Shown: positions 49,388 to 60,470, counted from the stretch's first letter. The stretch: 64,000 nt of DNA from Manduca sexta (GCF_014839805.1 NC_051134.1:6789170-6853169); one strand, 5' to 3'. Numbers and translations are program-made. The notes: generated by a model not told the origin, from the sequence alone.

Positions 49388-49560
49388 CCAATCCCACCGG
49401 GATAGGTTAAATCCAAAACTGCAGTGGAAGAACTCGTGGTGCTGGTCGTGGAACTCCGCAGGGTTCTACCACGGCTGCCACCACTGCGGCTTGAACTTTA
49501 CGCCAGAGTGATCAATGATACAATGGCAGTAGTTGTAGGTGGCAACCGTGTAAAACGGAG
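49388..49560 (-). pseudogene. Pseudogene exon 5 (retains HDQHH)
   Basis: Same 173-bp length as the live exon, with about 35 substitutions. CAG has become TAG at the Gln316 position. YYHGIIDHSG has become YCHCIIDHSG, while HDQHH is unchanged. Donor GTGAGT is intact. Confidence 0.92.
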
Positions 49561-49609
49561 CTAGAAAGTATTATCTTATTATTAGAATAATTCAAATGTC
49601 TCTTTTTAT

Positions 49610-50465
49610 ATAAATACTAGCTTCCGCCCGCAGCTTCGCCCGCGTGGATTTCGGACTTCAAAAATGGAGCCGGTCGCGAACGTTCGAGAATGTTCGTTTT
49701 ACGAAGCTACTCGCTGGGTGATTCGCTAGCCTCTAGGTACCAAGCAAGCCGCCTGCCTGTGCGTTCGCGACCTTATATATATACAGAAATAATCCTTATA
49801 GCATGATTCAGTATTCACGCATGATGGCTTATTATTAGCGTATCTCATGTATAACTTTGGTGTTTCTATACCGATTTCTATGATTCTTTTTTATGGAATA
49901 TTTAATAATGTTAACTTTTTAATTAGGGATGACTGAGAGTGTTATAAACGTAAGAGTAGACAAATATAATGAGAAAGCTTCGAAATACTAAGCTATCGGG
50001 AGTTACACGTGTTATTGTGAGTCAACCATAAAAGATAGACATATGCTGTCGTGGGATATTTTTTACATAATTTTGAGGAGAACATTTCCGTGATACATGA
50101 TTTCTGTGTAGCTTTAACCATTAAGGTTGCACACACGACGGAAGCTTAAAAAATGGAGTAACTTCTCCCGTTTTCCCAACATTTCCCTTCACTGCTCTGC
50201 TCCTGTTAATTGTAGCGTGATGAAAAGTATACTATAACCAGCACAGGAGTATGACAAATAATTGTACCAAGTTTCGTTAAAATCCGTCGAGTAGTTTTTG
50301 TTTCTATAACGGTTATACAGACAGACAGACAGACAAAAATTTTACTAATTGCATTTTTGGCATCAGTATCGATCCCTAATCACCCCCTGATAGTTATTAT
50401 TTTGGAAATATATTTCATGTACAGAATTGACCTCTCTACAGATTTATTATAAGTATAGATAGATA
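49610..50465 (+). repeat. Long family F retroposon inside the pseudogene
   Basis: Starts ACTAGCTTCCGCCCGCAGCT and ends near AAAATCCGTCGAGTAGTTTT, (ACAG)n and ATTATAAGTATAGATAGATA. About 850 bp with no ORF seen. Confidence 0.65.
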
Positions 50466-50804
50466 GATTGACATTGCAAAGTACCTTCAACTGATGTGAA
50501 ATATAAAAAAAAATCACAAACAACAGAGTTTGTGTGTGGATCTGAGCAAATATTCTGGCATGTCGAATTGTTTCTTTACATTATGTTGAAAAGTCTATTA
50601 TTGGGCATCATATAATAATAAATTAAATTCTGATAAACTACTATCGACCGTGGAACAATACACAACACACTTAAACTCCAACCTAACATCTTGAACTGCG
50701 TCTGATAAATATATTTACAAAGTATAAAATTTAAAATTGTTTTTTTATCTACCTACCCCAATGCAGTGAAATTAAGAAGAGCCACGGGGTATGATATAGA
50801 CGAT

Positions 50805-51132
50805 GGATCAGTTAGGTGGTGTAGTCCTGGATATAAAGACTTGTACCGAGACCAATGTCCACAGGTTCAAATCTCAAGGGCACACACCCCTGACTTTTTT
50901 AAAGTTATGTGTGTATTCTTTGTGAATTATAGCTTGCTTTAACGGTAAAGGAAAACATCGTGAGGAAACCTGCATACCCGAGAAATTCACTATAGGAATT
51001 TTCGAGGGTGTGTGAAGTCTACCAACCCGCACTACAGTGTGGTGAACTAAGGCCTAACCCCTCTCAGTAGTAGATGAGGCCCGAGCCCAGCAGTGGGACA
51101 GTATATATTACAGGGCTGATATTATTATTATC
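50805..51132 (+). mobile_element. tRNA-derived SINE, family D, in the pseudogene
   Basis: The head has TTAGGTGGTGTAGTCC and box B GGTTCAAATCT. The body has GGAAAACATCGTGAGGAAAC and CCTAACCCCTCTCAG, with an (ATT)n tail. I recognise the body as a SINE very common in Lepidoptera. It lies where pseudogene exon 4 should be. Confidence 0.8.
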
Positions 51133-51255
51133 TCCCGAGACGGTGCTTTTTTTGCGAGGATAAACCCCGAGTGAATTTAAGTTTTCTAGTAGTATGTATG
51201 CCTAATAATTTAGAACCGATCTATATCTCTTTATAAGAATATTTTTCACATTCAC

Positions 51256-51504
51256 CATGTAGACGAATACCAATGGGAACTGCAGAAAGAACCACAACAA
51301 TCCATACTCGTTGAATTGGTAGTACACCATAGAAGGGTTCCCGTTGAGGATTTAGCAGGTCACGAATGCGGAGAAGTAGCCTGTGACGATCAAAGAGATC
51401 ACTCCCACCATGATCTGATGGCGTTCTAGCTCTGATGTTATCCATCTGTTGGGCTGGATCTCCCACTCGTGTGCTAGATGTTTTCTATTCATGTAGAAAT
51501 ACCA
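51256..51504 (-). pseudogene. Pseudogene exon 3
   Basis: Same 249-bp length as the live exon, with 59 substitutions counted by codon alignment. TAC has become TAA at the position of Tyr191. Acceptor CCCCAG and donor GTGAAT are present. Confidence 0.92.
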
Positions 51505-51845
51505 CTGGGGATAATGATTAGAGCTATATTTGAGGAATATATTGAAGGCTATAAATGTCTGCTACCGTTTTAACTAATGCTTATTTCCAATAAAGGAAGT
51601 TTCCTCAATTCTAATAGGTTAAAATAATATCATGTCACAAAGTTACAGTGGCTAAGTACGGTTGTATTCTACGTGAAGATCATTCAAGTTACTGATAATA
51701 ATTTGATATATTAGTGTGACGGATGCAATACCACAATACTTCATAATTCATATATTCGCAAATTTGCTATTATTCATGGTCAGGCGTTGTGCTAAGACTA
51801 TCTAAATGACCTTCATCTTGATTTGTTATGTTTACGCGATCGTAG

Positions 51846-51992
51846 GTAGATATCGTAACTTTGACTTTTCAGATGACCAACGTGTTAATCCGTCCTGTAA
51901 CTAAGAAGTCTGCAAAGTCTTCGAAACGTTGGGAGAAAATAATAATATAATAATCGCGATAAAATCCGCATAACAGTTTATTTTAATGACCT
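51846..51992 (+). repeat. Family G repeat in pseudogene intron 2
   Basis: GTAGATATCGTAACTTTGAC, CAGATGACCAAC, GTCTTCGAAACGTTGGGAGA, ATCGCGATAAAATCCGC. Confidence 0.65.
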
Positions 51993-52471
51993 TTATCTTA
52001 TGATTTATGTGCAAAAACCTTGGTTAGATTAAGTATATTTTGAATAAAAACAACTTCATAAATACTGTACTACAAATAGCGAAATTATTGTAAGCCAAGA
52101 ATAAATTAAAATTTCAAAGACTTGACGTCTGAAATACTTTAGAACAAGTCTATACAAAACCAAACCGTAGACGCATTAAGAAGATTAATAATGTCGTAAT
52201 TAAAACAGAAAATTTGTAACAAATCGATATAAAGTGATCTCGATATAACGAAAAGATATCGTTATTTGTGAACGGTATATCGAGGGACATCATTGTAAGC
52301 ACAATAATTTTATTGATTAAAATTAAATATATGATTGTTGGTTTAATAATGTGAGAAATAATTACAACATTTTTTAATCTGACGAATAACTTTTGTAAAT
52401 GAAGCAAAAGATTAGGTTATATTCATATCGCGTGTTGCACAAAAGCCTCCTTCTTTTTTACAAGTATGTAT

Positions 52472-52683
52472 GTAAAGGTCACCCACTTTTCGCCAAGTAC
52501 GTTCTATCCTATGATGTGATAGGGTGCGAGCCTATCGCCATATCGGACACGAATTCCAGACTTCGGGCTGATACTGAGCAGAAAAACCCCAATATCACTT
52601 TTCCCGACCCGAGATGCAAACCCAGGCCTTCAGAGCGCTGCCGTACGGCGCATGCAGTATAACTAGGCCACCAAGACAGTCTG
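52472..52683 (-). mobile_element. SINE family A, internally truncated tail
   Basis: Head and body match family A (GATACTGAGCAGAAAAACCC, ATGATGTGATAGGG). The tail part with the CCCCGAAGG motif is missing. It lies in pseudogene intron 2. Confidence 0.82.
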
Positions 52684-52997
52684 CTTAACGAGGTTTTTAT
52701 AATAACGAGACTGGCAATGCGAAGATAAAATGTACATATAGGTGTTGGTGGCGACAAAGTTTACAGACTTTGTTGTGTAAAACTCGAAGCATTATTAAAT
52801 TTTACATAAATTAAATTGAAAGTATCGAAATTCGCATAATTAACCACCGACCGAAGATTTTATCAATTAAGGAAAAATAAAAAATTCAGATACGATTTAA
52901 TTTCTAAAATCACAACAACGCTTTTATCTTCAATGGCATAGTAATTAAAATTTCATCTACAATATTCTTGATGACCCTTTCATTGACTATAACTTAA

Positions 52998-53185
52998 ATG
53001 TAAAAATCCTCCAATCAAGAAATACATGCCGAAGGATACGGTATGTGCTGCTATGAATATGTAGTTGTCCATCTTCAAGTTTTCCGAAGTGAACAGCTAG
53101 TAGATCTCCTCGGCCGTCACGTTGCTCGTCTAGGTGTGTCCTGCGATCTGCTTCAGGGCTGTTACTAGGATCACCATCCATTCTC
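52998..53185 (-). pseudogene. Pseudogene exon 2
   Basis: 188 bp against 194 in the live gene, with about 12 substitutions and one 6-bp deletion. Two CAG/AAG codons have become TAG (equivalent to Gln94 and Lys105). The acceptor TTTTTAG is intact and the donor GT is TT. It is strikingly more similar to the live exon than the other pseudogene exons are. Confidence 0.93.
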
Positions 53186-54321
53186 CTAAAAATTATACAT
53201 AACTGCTTTCATTACGACAAAGCTCTTTAAATAAAGATTAAAAATAACTACTTTCACTGTGTTTATTTATTTTGAAAAGGCCTTGTTATTCCTTTAAAAT
53301 ATGATCAGTACACATTTGCTCTAGTATTAAATCCGCTATTATACAAATGTAAGTATATAAAGTGAAATTAAAGACTAATGTTCTTCTCGTCGATTTCTAT
53401 CTGGAGGGGTTTGTAACATATGATACATCTATTTTTATGCGTGCTGCAGAGTAAAATGGCGTAGTGATCACCACGATGGTCTGTCAACAGCTACTGAAGA
53501 ATATTAAGTATGCCATGTGGACTATGGCCACCGTCTATGATGTCTCGAGTTATTAAAAGTTTTAATATACTCAAAATCAGCAAACAGTGTCTTCCACTCA
53601 ATCTGTTTGGTAGTAGAAATATACATGTGGAGTATCCATTTTACCCAAGACTTGCATAGAAAAGACTAAAGACCTGCATACAAAAGGTTAAGTATCATAG
53701 GAGATATTTCCCTTATCACAAATTAAAAATATAAATAATTAAATGTAGCAGCTAGTATTACGTAATACGTGCTAATTATGTCTAATAAAATTATATGGAA
53801 AAAAAATTATCCCGGAAACTCCTTCATGCGGGCGGAGCCGCGAGCAAAAACTAGATATTTTTAAATTTTGTTACCTAATGAATTAATTAAGTGTTAAAAC
53901 AATATCGATAGCATCTATTATCAGTGTGATCTTAGAATTATAGATACATGTTTAGTTCCTGGTGCAGATGTATTGACACAGGTGCCTTAACGATTACGGA
54001 GATATGGCAAAACATGACCGTGGGATATCGGCGTCGTACTGATAAGAAAGGATTAGGGACGAATTAAACCAGGTGTAGAAGAATAATAATTTATAGTGTG
54101 CATTTTGTTAATTTATGCATCACGTTTTTACTATTGTTTTATGTTATTTGTATTCTAATAGGTATATTTTATCGCACGAATCTTTACCCTCTTAGATGTA
54201 AACTGCAATTTAATTATTTCATTATCAAATAATCATTTTATATTCAAAGCGTCTAAAATCATTTATTTTATACTAAGTCCGTTTCAAACTTACGTGAATA
54301 TACACACACACACTCTCGCCC
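53186..54321. other. Upstream of pseudogene exon 2, no exon 1 found
   Basis: Only a family F fragment at 53790 is recognised. I looked on the - strand for the charged exon 1 sequence and did not find it. Confidence 0.45.
53790..53855 (-). repeat. Family F fragment
   Basis: TTATCCCGGAAACTCCTTCA, GCGGAGCCGCGAGCAAAAAC, reverse orientation. Confidence 0.6.
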
Positions 54322-54428
54322 TTTATTCCTGAAGAGGCGAAACTGCTGCACTTATCTTCCTCCATGTATATTCCGCCCCATGATGAGATAGGGGCCGTGT
54401 CTATCGCCATTTCGGGCACAAATTACTG
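54322..54428 (-). mobile_element. SINE family A 3' fragment
   Basis: CTTTATTCCTGAAGAGG and CCCCATGATGAGATAGGGGC, then TATCGCCATTTCGGGCAC, match the tail half of family A in reverse. Confidence 0.65.
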
Positions 54429-54439
54429 GTATGGTAAGT

Positions 54440-54745
54440 ATTAATTTACTGGTGGTAGATCTCTCATATGCGAGAATCCTTCTAAGTAGATAGCACCGCA
54501 ATGTCTATTAATTGTAATGCAACGCGTACTCACTGTTGAGTTTCGGTTCGAAAGACATTGTAGCCAGTGTAACTATTGGAAATAATGAGACTTAACATGT
54601 CATGTCTCAGGATGGCGAGTACAATGTAATACCAAACAATACTTTATAATTTAAGGAGTTGGATGGTATCTCTACTGATTATGGGCAGTCGTATCGCTTA
54701 TCATCAGGCGATGACAAGCTCATCTCGTCATCCAAAGCAATAGTA
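54440..54745 (+). repeat. Lepidopteran retroposon tail, family E, longest copy
   Basis: Starts ACTGGTGGTAGATCTCTCAT and continues with AGCACCGCAATGTCTATT, TTTCGGTTCGAAAGACATTG and a region ending CATCAGGCGATGACAAGCTC. It resembles the 3' part of a widespread lepidopteran retroposon, but the exact family is not verified. Confidence 0.65.
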
Positions 54746-55071
54746 AAAACCAAATATATAATTAAACTTTCCAGAGAATTGATAATATGACAATGACATC
54801 AAATAAAGTATTTGTTTATTTGCCTGACTGTGCAAAATTATGGCTCTATTGACGAATTAATTATAGCTGATTTTATTCAGATAACGTGTCACGTAATTAT
54901 TCCGGTAATATCAAGTCATTCGTTGTTATCATAACATCGACTGATCGTCCAGGTGTTCATACTGACGTTATATGGTATTGCAAATCATTGCAAAAGGGTC
55001 TTCTATAACCAGCTAATTATATTTACGTTCACATGATTAAGTAAATTTGATATCTACAGTCTGTGAATTGC

Positions 55072-55330
55072 ACATACATCACGTATTTATCCCCGAAGGT
55101 GTATGCCGAGGCGCAAACTTGTCACCCACTTTTCGCTAAGTGGGTTCCGTCCCATGATGTGATAGGGGGCGAGCCTATTGCCATATCGGGCACGAATTTC
55201 AGACTCCGGGCTGATAATAAGCAGACAAACCTAAATATCACTCTACCCAACCCGGGATTCGAGCCCAGGACTTCAGAGCACTGCCGTACTGCGCATGTAT
55301 TACAACTACGCCACCGACGCAGTCATAATT
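55072..55330 (-). mobile_element. tRNA-derived SINE, family A, complete, 10-bp target duplications
   Basis: Same layout as the copy at 57743, in reverse. Flanked by TGTGAATTGC at 55062-55071 and 55331-55340. The box B equivalent reads GGATTCGAGCCC on the + strand. Confidence 0.88.
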
Positions 55331-55997
55331 TGTGAATTGCGTCGAACGCTAATGTTATGCCGGCCTACTTTATTGCTAGTTCAGCAGACGAACTTGTACA
55401 TTTTTCCAAACGAGACATAATTCATATTAGTTGTCACCGTAGAGACTACGTGCTATTTTCCTAAACTTGCCCTTATCCCACTCCTATGGGGTCGACGCAA
55501 TACTTTTTCGGAGGCCTTATTTTCTATACCACACTTCATTTTGACAGTGCGTAGGAAACTTGTAACACATCACGCCGCGCTTAAGACAGTATAATTTAGA
55601 CTACAGAATATTATTTCATCTAATTTCACAATAACGTTACATATCCGTGTTAGGAGTTTATATACTCTCATTGACAATAACGCCCTTGGTAGTGGTAAAA
55701 GAGATATCGCTTAATCTTTAAGCCTGTTCGCCTATATAACGAGAACTTCCTCTGGAAAATTTAATTCAGATCATATGAAGGCGTAACGTAATTACCCTAA
55801 AAGTTTTCTTATTTCAAAATTTTTATGCAGATTGAAAAAACATTGGATTGATAGTCCGTCGTTAGCTAGAAAAATCGGTGTCTAATAAATATGGTAGTCT
55901 GCATTCGACGTAGCAGTCAATTTTCATGAATGCGAGAATAGATCATTCAATTATAAAGGGTTCTTTATCGTCTGTTTTAGATGAAATGGCCGATCCG

Positions 55998-56240
55998 ATT
56001 TCTTATACGAACACGTCAAAGTGACCCGTGGTGGTACGTGGAGTGGGGTCAAATAGAATGTCGATTGTCGAGAGATGATTATCCCTCGAGAATCGACATA
56101 ATTATGCTGGCCTGTTGGAACCGGATATACACAAGCTGATTCCAGAACGCGAGACACTTACGTCCGCCACTATGGCGGATTTTAACAACTTATGTACGGT
56201 GATCGCTATCCGGACGGATATAAAATATATCCTACCAACA
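55998..56240 (-). repeat. Family B repeat, copy 5
   Basis: Reverse orientation: GAGATGATTATCCCTCGAG, GTTGGAACCGGATATACAC, then ACTTATGTACGGTGATCGC and ATATATCCTACCA. Confidence 0.72.
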
Positions 56241-56859
56241 GCAAGCCATTGAGTTAATAGCGGATAATGAGCACTGAATTATTTCTAATTGTTTAAGAAA
56301 GTATTAAGCGCCAATGCAACCATTAGAAAGGGACGAATGATCGTTAAAAAATTGTTAGTTTTATTCGTTTTAGATTCGAAAAAAAAATCTTCGTTGTTGC
56401 ATTTGAAATAAATTGATAGCACACTTAAGGGCCCTATCGTTATAATTATTGTCTAAATAGGGGGTCTCTGGTAAGAGTCTGCTTTCGCATGTATCACAGT
56501 TTTCTTTACTCCTGCCTCCAAGCTACGACGAGCAAACAGCATGTGTATAGCTATGAACATTATAACTGATATTTGCTGGTGATATTGAAATTTTTTGAAA
56601 ATAGTGTATATTATTCCTCTAGAACTAAATAAATACTTGAGCGGTCCATTGGATGTGGATGCGAGTGATTAGATGTAATAACTGACGAGGAATATGTGAT
56701 TGGAATAAGTTGAGCACCTTAAATCTATTTGATACCATTAACACAGGCTAAAAGTGCTCAGAGGGCAAAACTGGTACAAGATTCAGGAACAAGGTTTCAA
56801 ACAAGTTTGGGATGGAAACTATTATTTAAATTTTTCATTAATAAAAATCAAGTATTGTT

Positions 56860-57045
56860 TGGTATTCCACTGCGATCGCAATGCTAATACATGAGATTTA
56901 AAGTATTATTATGTCCAGTAGGTACACACTTCAAACCGGAACATAACAGTGACAACACACTGCTTCTTGGCAGCAGAAATAGACATTGCAGTGGTACCTA
57001 CCCAGGCGGACTCTCACATATGAGAAACCTACCACCAGATTTATT
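56860..57045 (-). repeat. Family E copy
   Basis: GTTTGGTATTCCACTGCGAT, ACACACTGCTTCTTGGCAGC and CCAGGCGGACTCTCACATAT match the copy at 38555 in the same orientation. Confidence 0.7.
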
Positions 57046-57078
57046 GTATGTATATTAAACACAGCGAGAAAATCATAA

Positions 57079-57290
57079 TCATGATCATCATCAGTCACAG
57101 GATGTTCAGTGCTGAACATGGGGCTCCCCCAAAGATTTCCAGATCGACCTGTTGGAAGCAGCCCGCATCTAGCAACTTCCTACGACTTTTATATCATCTC
57201 TCTACCTCGTGAGTGGACATGCGAAGCTGCGCTTGCCAGTACATGGCCTCCACTCCAGAACCTTCGTGCCCCTTTGGCAAAACGCCCCCC
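57079..57290 (-). mobile_element. RTE-type LINE 3' fragment
   Basis: The - strand gives EWRPCTGKRSFACPLTR, stop, RDDIKVVGSC, stop, then W-K-SLGEPHVQH and a TGATGATGAT tail. It is collinear with the fragment at 33209, with its own stops. Confidence 0.7.
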
Positions 57291-57742
57291 TAATGATACC
57301 AGTCAGCGAGTAATTATATATTTTTTTTATTTATTTTATCCATAGAGAAAAATATTCTTCCACAAACAGCGCCATGTATAACTTTACGTTACAATAAAAT
57401 TTGAAAACGATTTTAAAATATTATTTAGTAAAATTTATGATACCCAATTACAAAGCGCCTTGTTATAAAGAATATTCGAAAGCATTTATTTTTAGATTAT
57501 TTTAAAATATAGAAATTGGATATCAATTAAACATAATTGCGATTACTTTAAAAAAAACTCGATTTACCCTGGAGCAATATCAGTTATCATGTTTTAGATG
57601 GTTGAAATATTTTTTTACTAGCGGGTAATTCTTTGAAGTGGACATTTATATTCTAGAAGTACCTAATATCTCAGAAGTATCTTACACATTCGAAACGCCA
57701 ATAGAATACGGAACATATATTATACAAGAGTAAATAATACTA

Positions 57743-58005
57743 CGACTGCCTCGGTGGCGTAGTTGTATTGCATGTCCGGTACAATAGCGCTCTGAGGTCC
57801 TGGGTTCGAATCCCGGGTCGGGCAAAGTGATATTTGGGTTTTTCTGCTCAGTATCAGCCCGGAGTCTGGAATTTGTGCCCGATATGGCGATAGGCTCACC
57901 CCCTATCACATCATGGGACGGAACATACTTGGCGAAAAGTGGGTGCCCTAGTTGCTCCTCTGCATACCCCTTCGGGGATAAAATGCGTGATGTTATGTAT
58001 GTATG
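57743..58005 (+). mobile_element. tRNA-derived SINE, family A, complete, 12-bp target duplications
   Basis: The tRNA-like head has box A (GGCGTAGTTG) and box B (GGTTCGAATCC). The body contains TTCTGCTCAGTATCAGCCC and CCTATCACATCATGGGAC, and the tail ends near (GTAT)n. It is flanked by perfect TAAATAATACTA copies (57731-57742 and 58006-58017), the mark of LINE-driven insertion. It is the best-preserved copy in the window. Confidence 0.9.
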
Positions 58006-58039
58006 TAAATAATACTATTCGAAAACTATATTTAAACAC

Positions 58040-58140
58040 CGGCCAATCCGCCTATAAGTGTATCGCGTTTTCGGGTTACCCAGTCTATATCCGGTTCCAA
58101 CAGGCCGGCATAATTGTGTCGAATGCCGGGGGTAATCAAC
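58040..58140 (+). repeat. Family B repeat, copy 6 (central fragment)
   Basis: Contains TATATCCGGTTCCAACAGG, CCGGCATAATTGTGTCGAA and GGGGGTAATCAAC; both ends are missing. It lies just downstream of the complete SINE A. Confidence 0.65.
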
Positions 58141-60187
58141 TTTCAAATATTTATCTTAATTGACCTCTATTGCCACATAATCATTCACAATACCAAAAGA
58201 ATCATGAATGTTGTGACTAGTTTAGGAAGGGAGGATGGTGTTTCATCTTCAGGAAATCTCGCTCATGGCGCGTAACGATGCCAGCAGTCTTTATACTGAA
58301 TACGCATATATCATAATATTTATTATCTACAGCGTATAGTTTGTGAGAATCCCCATCCATTCTAAACAATATTATTCAGTTTTAGAATACTGTACTCCAT
58401 TTTAAAAGGAAAGGTAAGTAATAGAATCCCCTCGGCGTTTATCTGCTACGGGGTTTTTCATAGCAGATAGACGGCAAACATTGAAAACGTTTTTATGCTC
58501 TTAATTCAGCAATTTGATGGACCCGATATCACATTCAGTTTTATAAAAAAAAAAAAAACATTTCATCCCAATACATTTCAGTTGAAAAAACTACTTCTTT
58601 TTAATTAACGAGTTATCACCGATAACCAAAAAACCTTTATTTGGATATTATTCGTTTATATTTTTGAAGGACATTAAAAGCATATTTTATTTTGTGATTG
58701 AATTTAATTGGACCCTTAACTCTTTATTGGAATGTTTCCAGTAAAAGGGATTTTATATATTTTTATTTTGCTAAGCCGTTTCATTAATCTCAAGAAGCTA
58801 TTTGATCCTACAAATTGTAAGTATAAACATTAAACTAGTTGTTCTACCGACTTCATCTGTTTGAAATTTTATAAACATTTTATCTATCTTAGTCATAATT
58901 TTTAAACTTTAAGTTTAAGGGAATTGCCTTTTGACGAATAATAACAATAAGGATTATAATTTATTAATATTTATTTATTCGAGTAACATAGAACTCATAT
59001 TGTTTCTAAAGGATACAACTTTTTAAAATAATAAATTGCTAATACACATTTTTGAACGTCTACCAAGATTTCATATTTATAATCGTGTTTTATACATTTG
59101 ACTCTCAATTATTTGTGTGTTTTCTATCTCTATCTAAATATCAGTAATAATTGAAAATATTATTTAACGAATATTATTGATACCCTTTTACTGGGGTTTC
59201 ATTTTATTATTGTAACTCCGTACTTTCCTCGCGTGAAAACTTAGTTACCGACTAACTCAATGTTTTATTAAGAGTAGATATTGGAGTTTAATTATACCAA
59301 TTGCGTGTTTAATAGCAACTTACTAGGATGGGCTTGTGAATCCGAAAAACTTGTATCCTAATCTAAAATCTATCGTCTTGGCAAGTCTGTCTAAATTTTA
59401 TCTATACTCTCACCCAAAAAAAAAAAGGTCGTAGGCTATTTTTCCTGCCATTTCACCTATATTAAATCCATTCCCGCTATGAAAACCAATAGCACTCATG
59501 AATATAGCTTCCTGTTAGTAAAAAAATATTCGTAGTAGTTATTCCGGAGATTAACGCCCTCAAACATTTTTCAGTATTTTACATATTATTGCGATTATTT
59601 GTAAAATAAGCGTTGCAATGTAAAAAGTAGTGGAAGATTTTTTACGTCAAGTTACTCTCCAGCAGTTCAGTAAGAGTGTTCCGGCAATAACAAGATATAC
59701 TGAAACTATACCAATTGTACTGGACCAAGGAGGACCGCAAGACATAAGCTTATAGCGACTGACAAATTCAAATAAGAGTTTATTGTATTTCATAGATTTA
59801 TATAGATATTGTTTTTTTATACTTCTTTTGTCCTACCTAATATAGAATCAGTTTATAAATCAAAAACAGCTCAACAAATGACTTTAAGCATATTACTGAA
59901 ATTGTTTTGCTTAACATAATTTTATAGTCAGAGTATTATTTAATTACCTAAACCTTATTGCGATTTCTCATATTACTGTCCAATGGCTGCTACAAAATGC
60001 GGTTTTGAATACATATTGCAGAATCATACGTCATAGTGTTTACGTTCAACTGCCTGCCCGAAGTTAGGACTTGGAAGATAATCCCTGGCAAGACCTAAAA
60101 AAACCTATGTAAAGGGCCTTACGACCTAAAAATGTCATCAAAGACCTTCCGATACCAGTCCATAGAAGTTGTCATAAGACTAAGGAA
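58141..60187. other. Intergenic, nothing recognised
   Basis: Very AT-rich with poly-A runs; no coding or repeat signal identified. Confidence 0.5.
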
Positions 60188-60470
60188 GTGACTCGAGATA
60201 TTACCAACATTTTATTGTATTTCAGACAAGTACTAAGACATAAAAGGTGCAAGTTCTTTCAACTTACAATGATAGGAAAAGTAGCGGGCAAAAGGAAAAT
60301 TTGTCGAAGGAAAAATTCGTGGTTACGGACTATCCGCATGTGGACGGGGATTGTAAGCGCTGCAGAAATATTTCGCCTCGCAAAAGAAGATAATATGCTG
60401 TTTTGACTGCCAATTTTCACTAGTTACAGAGGCACTACAAGAAGAAGAATTATATTTCCTAATAAACAAA
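60188..60470 (+). mobile_element. Non-LTR retrotransposon ORF2 C-terminal fragment
   Basis: The frame from 60188 reads LRHKRCKFFQLTMIGKVAG, then basic RRK-SWL, MWTGIVSAAEIFRLA and KED. This is typical of the C-terminal region of insect LINE reverse transcriptase proteins of the RTE/Jockey sort. After a stop the reading continues in similar style (CQFSLVTEALQEEE). It is a 5'-truncated relic, different from the family at 33209. Confidence 0.65.

Larger units (their letters stand above)
49561..51255 (-). other. Pseudogene intron region where exon 4 should lie
   Basis: Holds a family F retroposon (about 49610-50465) and a family D SINE (about 50805-51132). No sequence resembling HRLYH or HKLHH coding DNA was seen on the - strand. 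The exon may have been lost when these elements inserted or by a separate deletion. Confidence 0.6.
51505..52997 (-). other. Pseudogene intron 2
   Basis: Contains a family G repeat (51846-51992) and a truncated family A SINE (about 52472-52683). No coding sequence seen. Confidence 0.6.
48808..53185 (-). pseudogene. Decayed tail-to-tail paralogue of the hydroxylase gene
   Basis: Exons equivalent to 2 (52998-53185), 3 (51256-51504), 5 (49388-49560) and 6 (48808-48984) are recognisable in the right order, with acceptors and mostly donors in place. Five premature stops lie at 53130-53132, 53097-53099, 51352-51354, 49466-49468 and 48883-48885. Exon 2 also has a 6-bp deletion and a lost donor (CAT|TTAAGT). 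No equivalent of exon 4 (histidine boxes 1 and 2) lies in the 1.7 kb between exons 3 and 5, and no exon 1 was found upstream. Box 3 (HDQHH) survives. Introns are retained, so this arose by DNA duplication and not by retroposition. Divergence outside exon 2 includes many third-position changes, so the copy was probably functional for some time before decaying. Confidence 0.92.
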
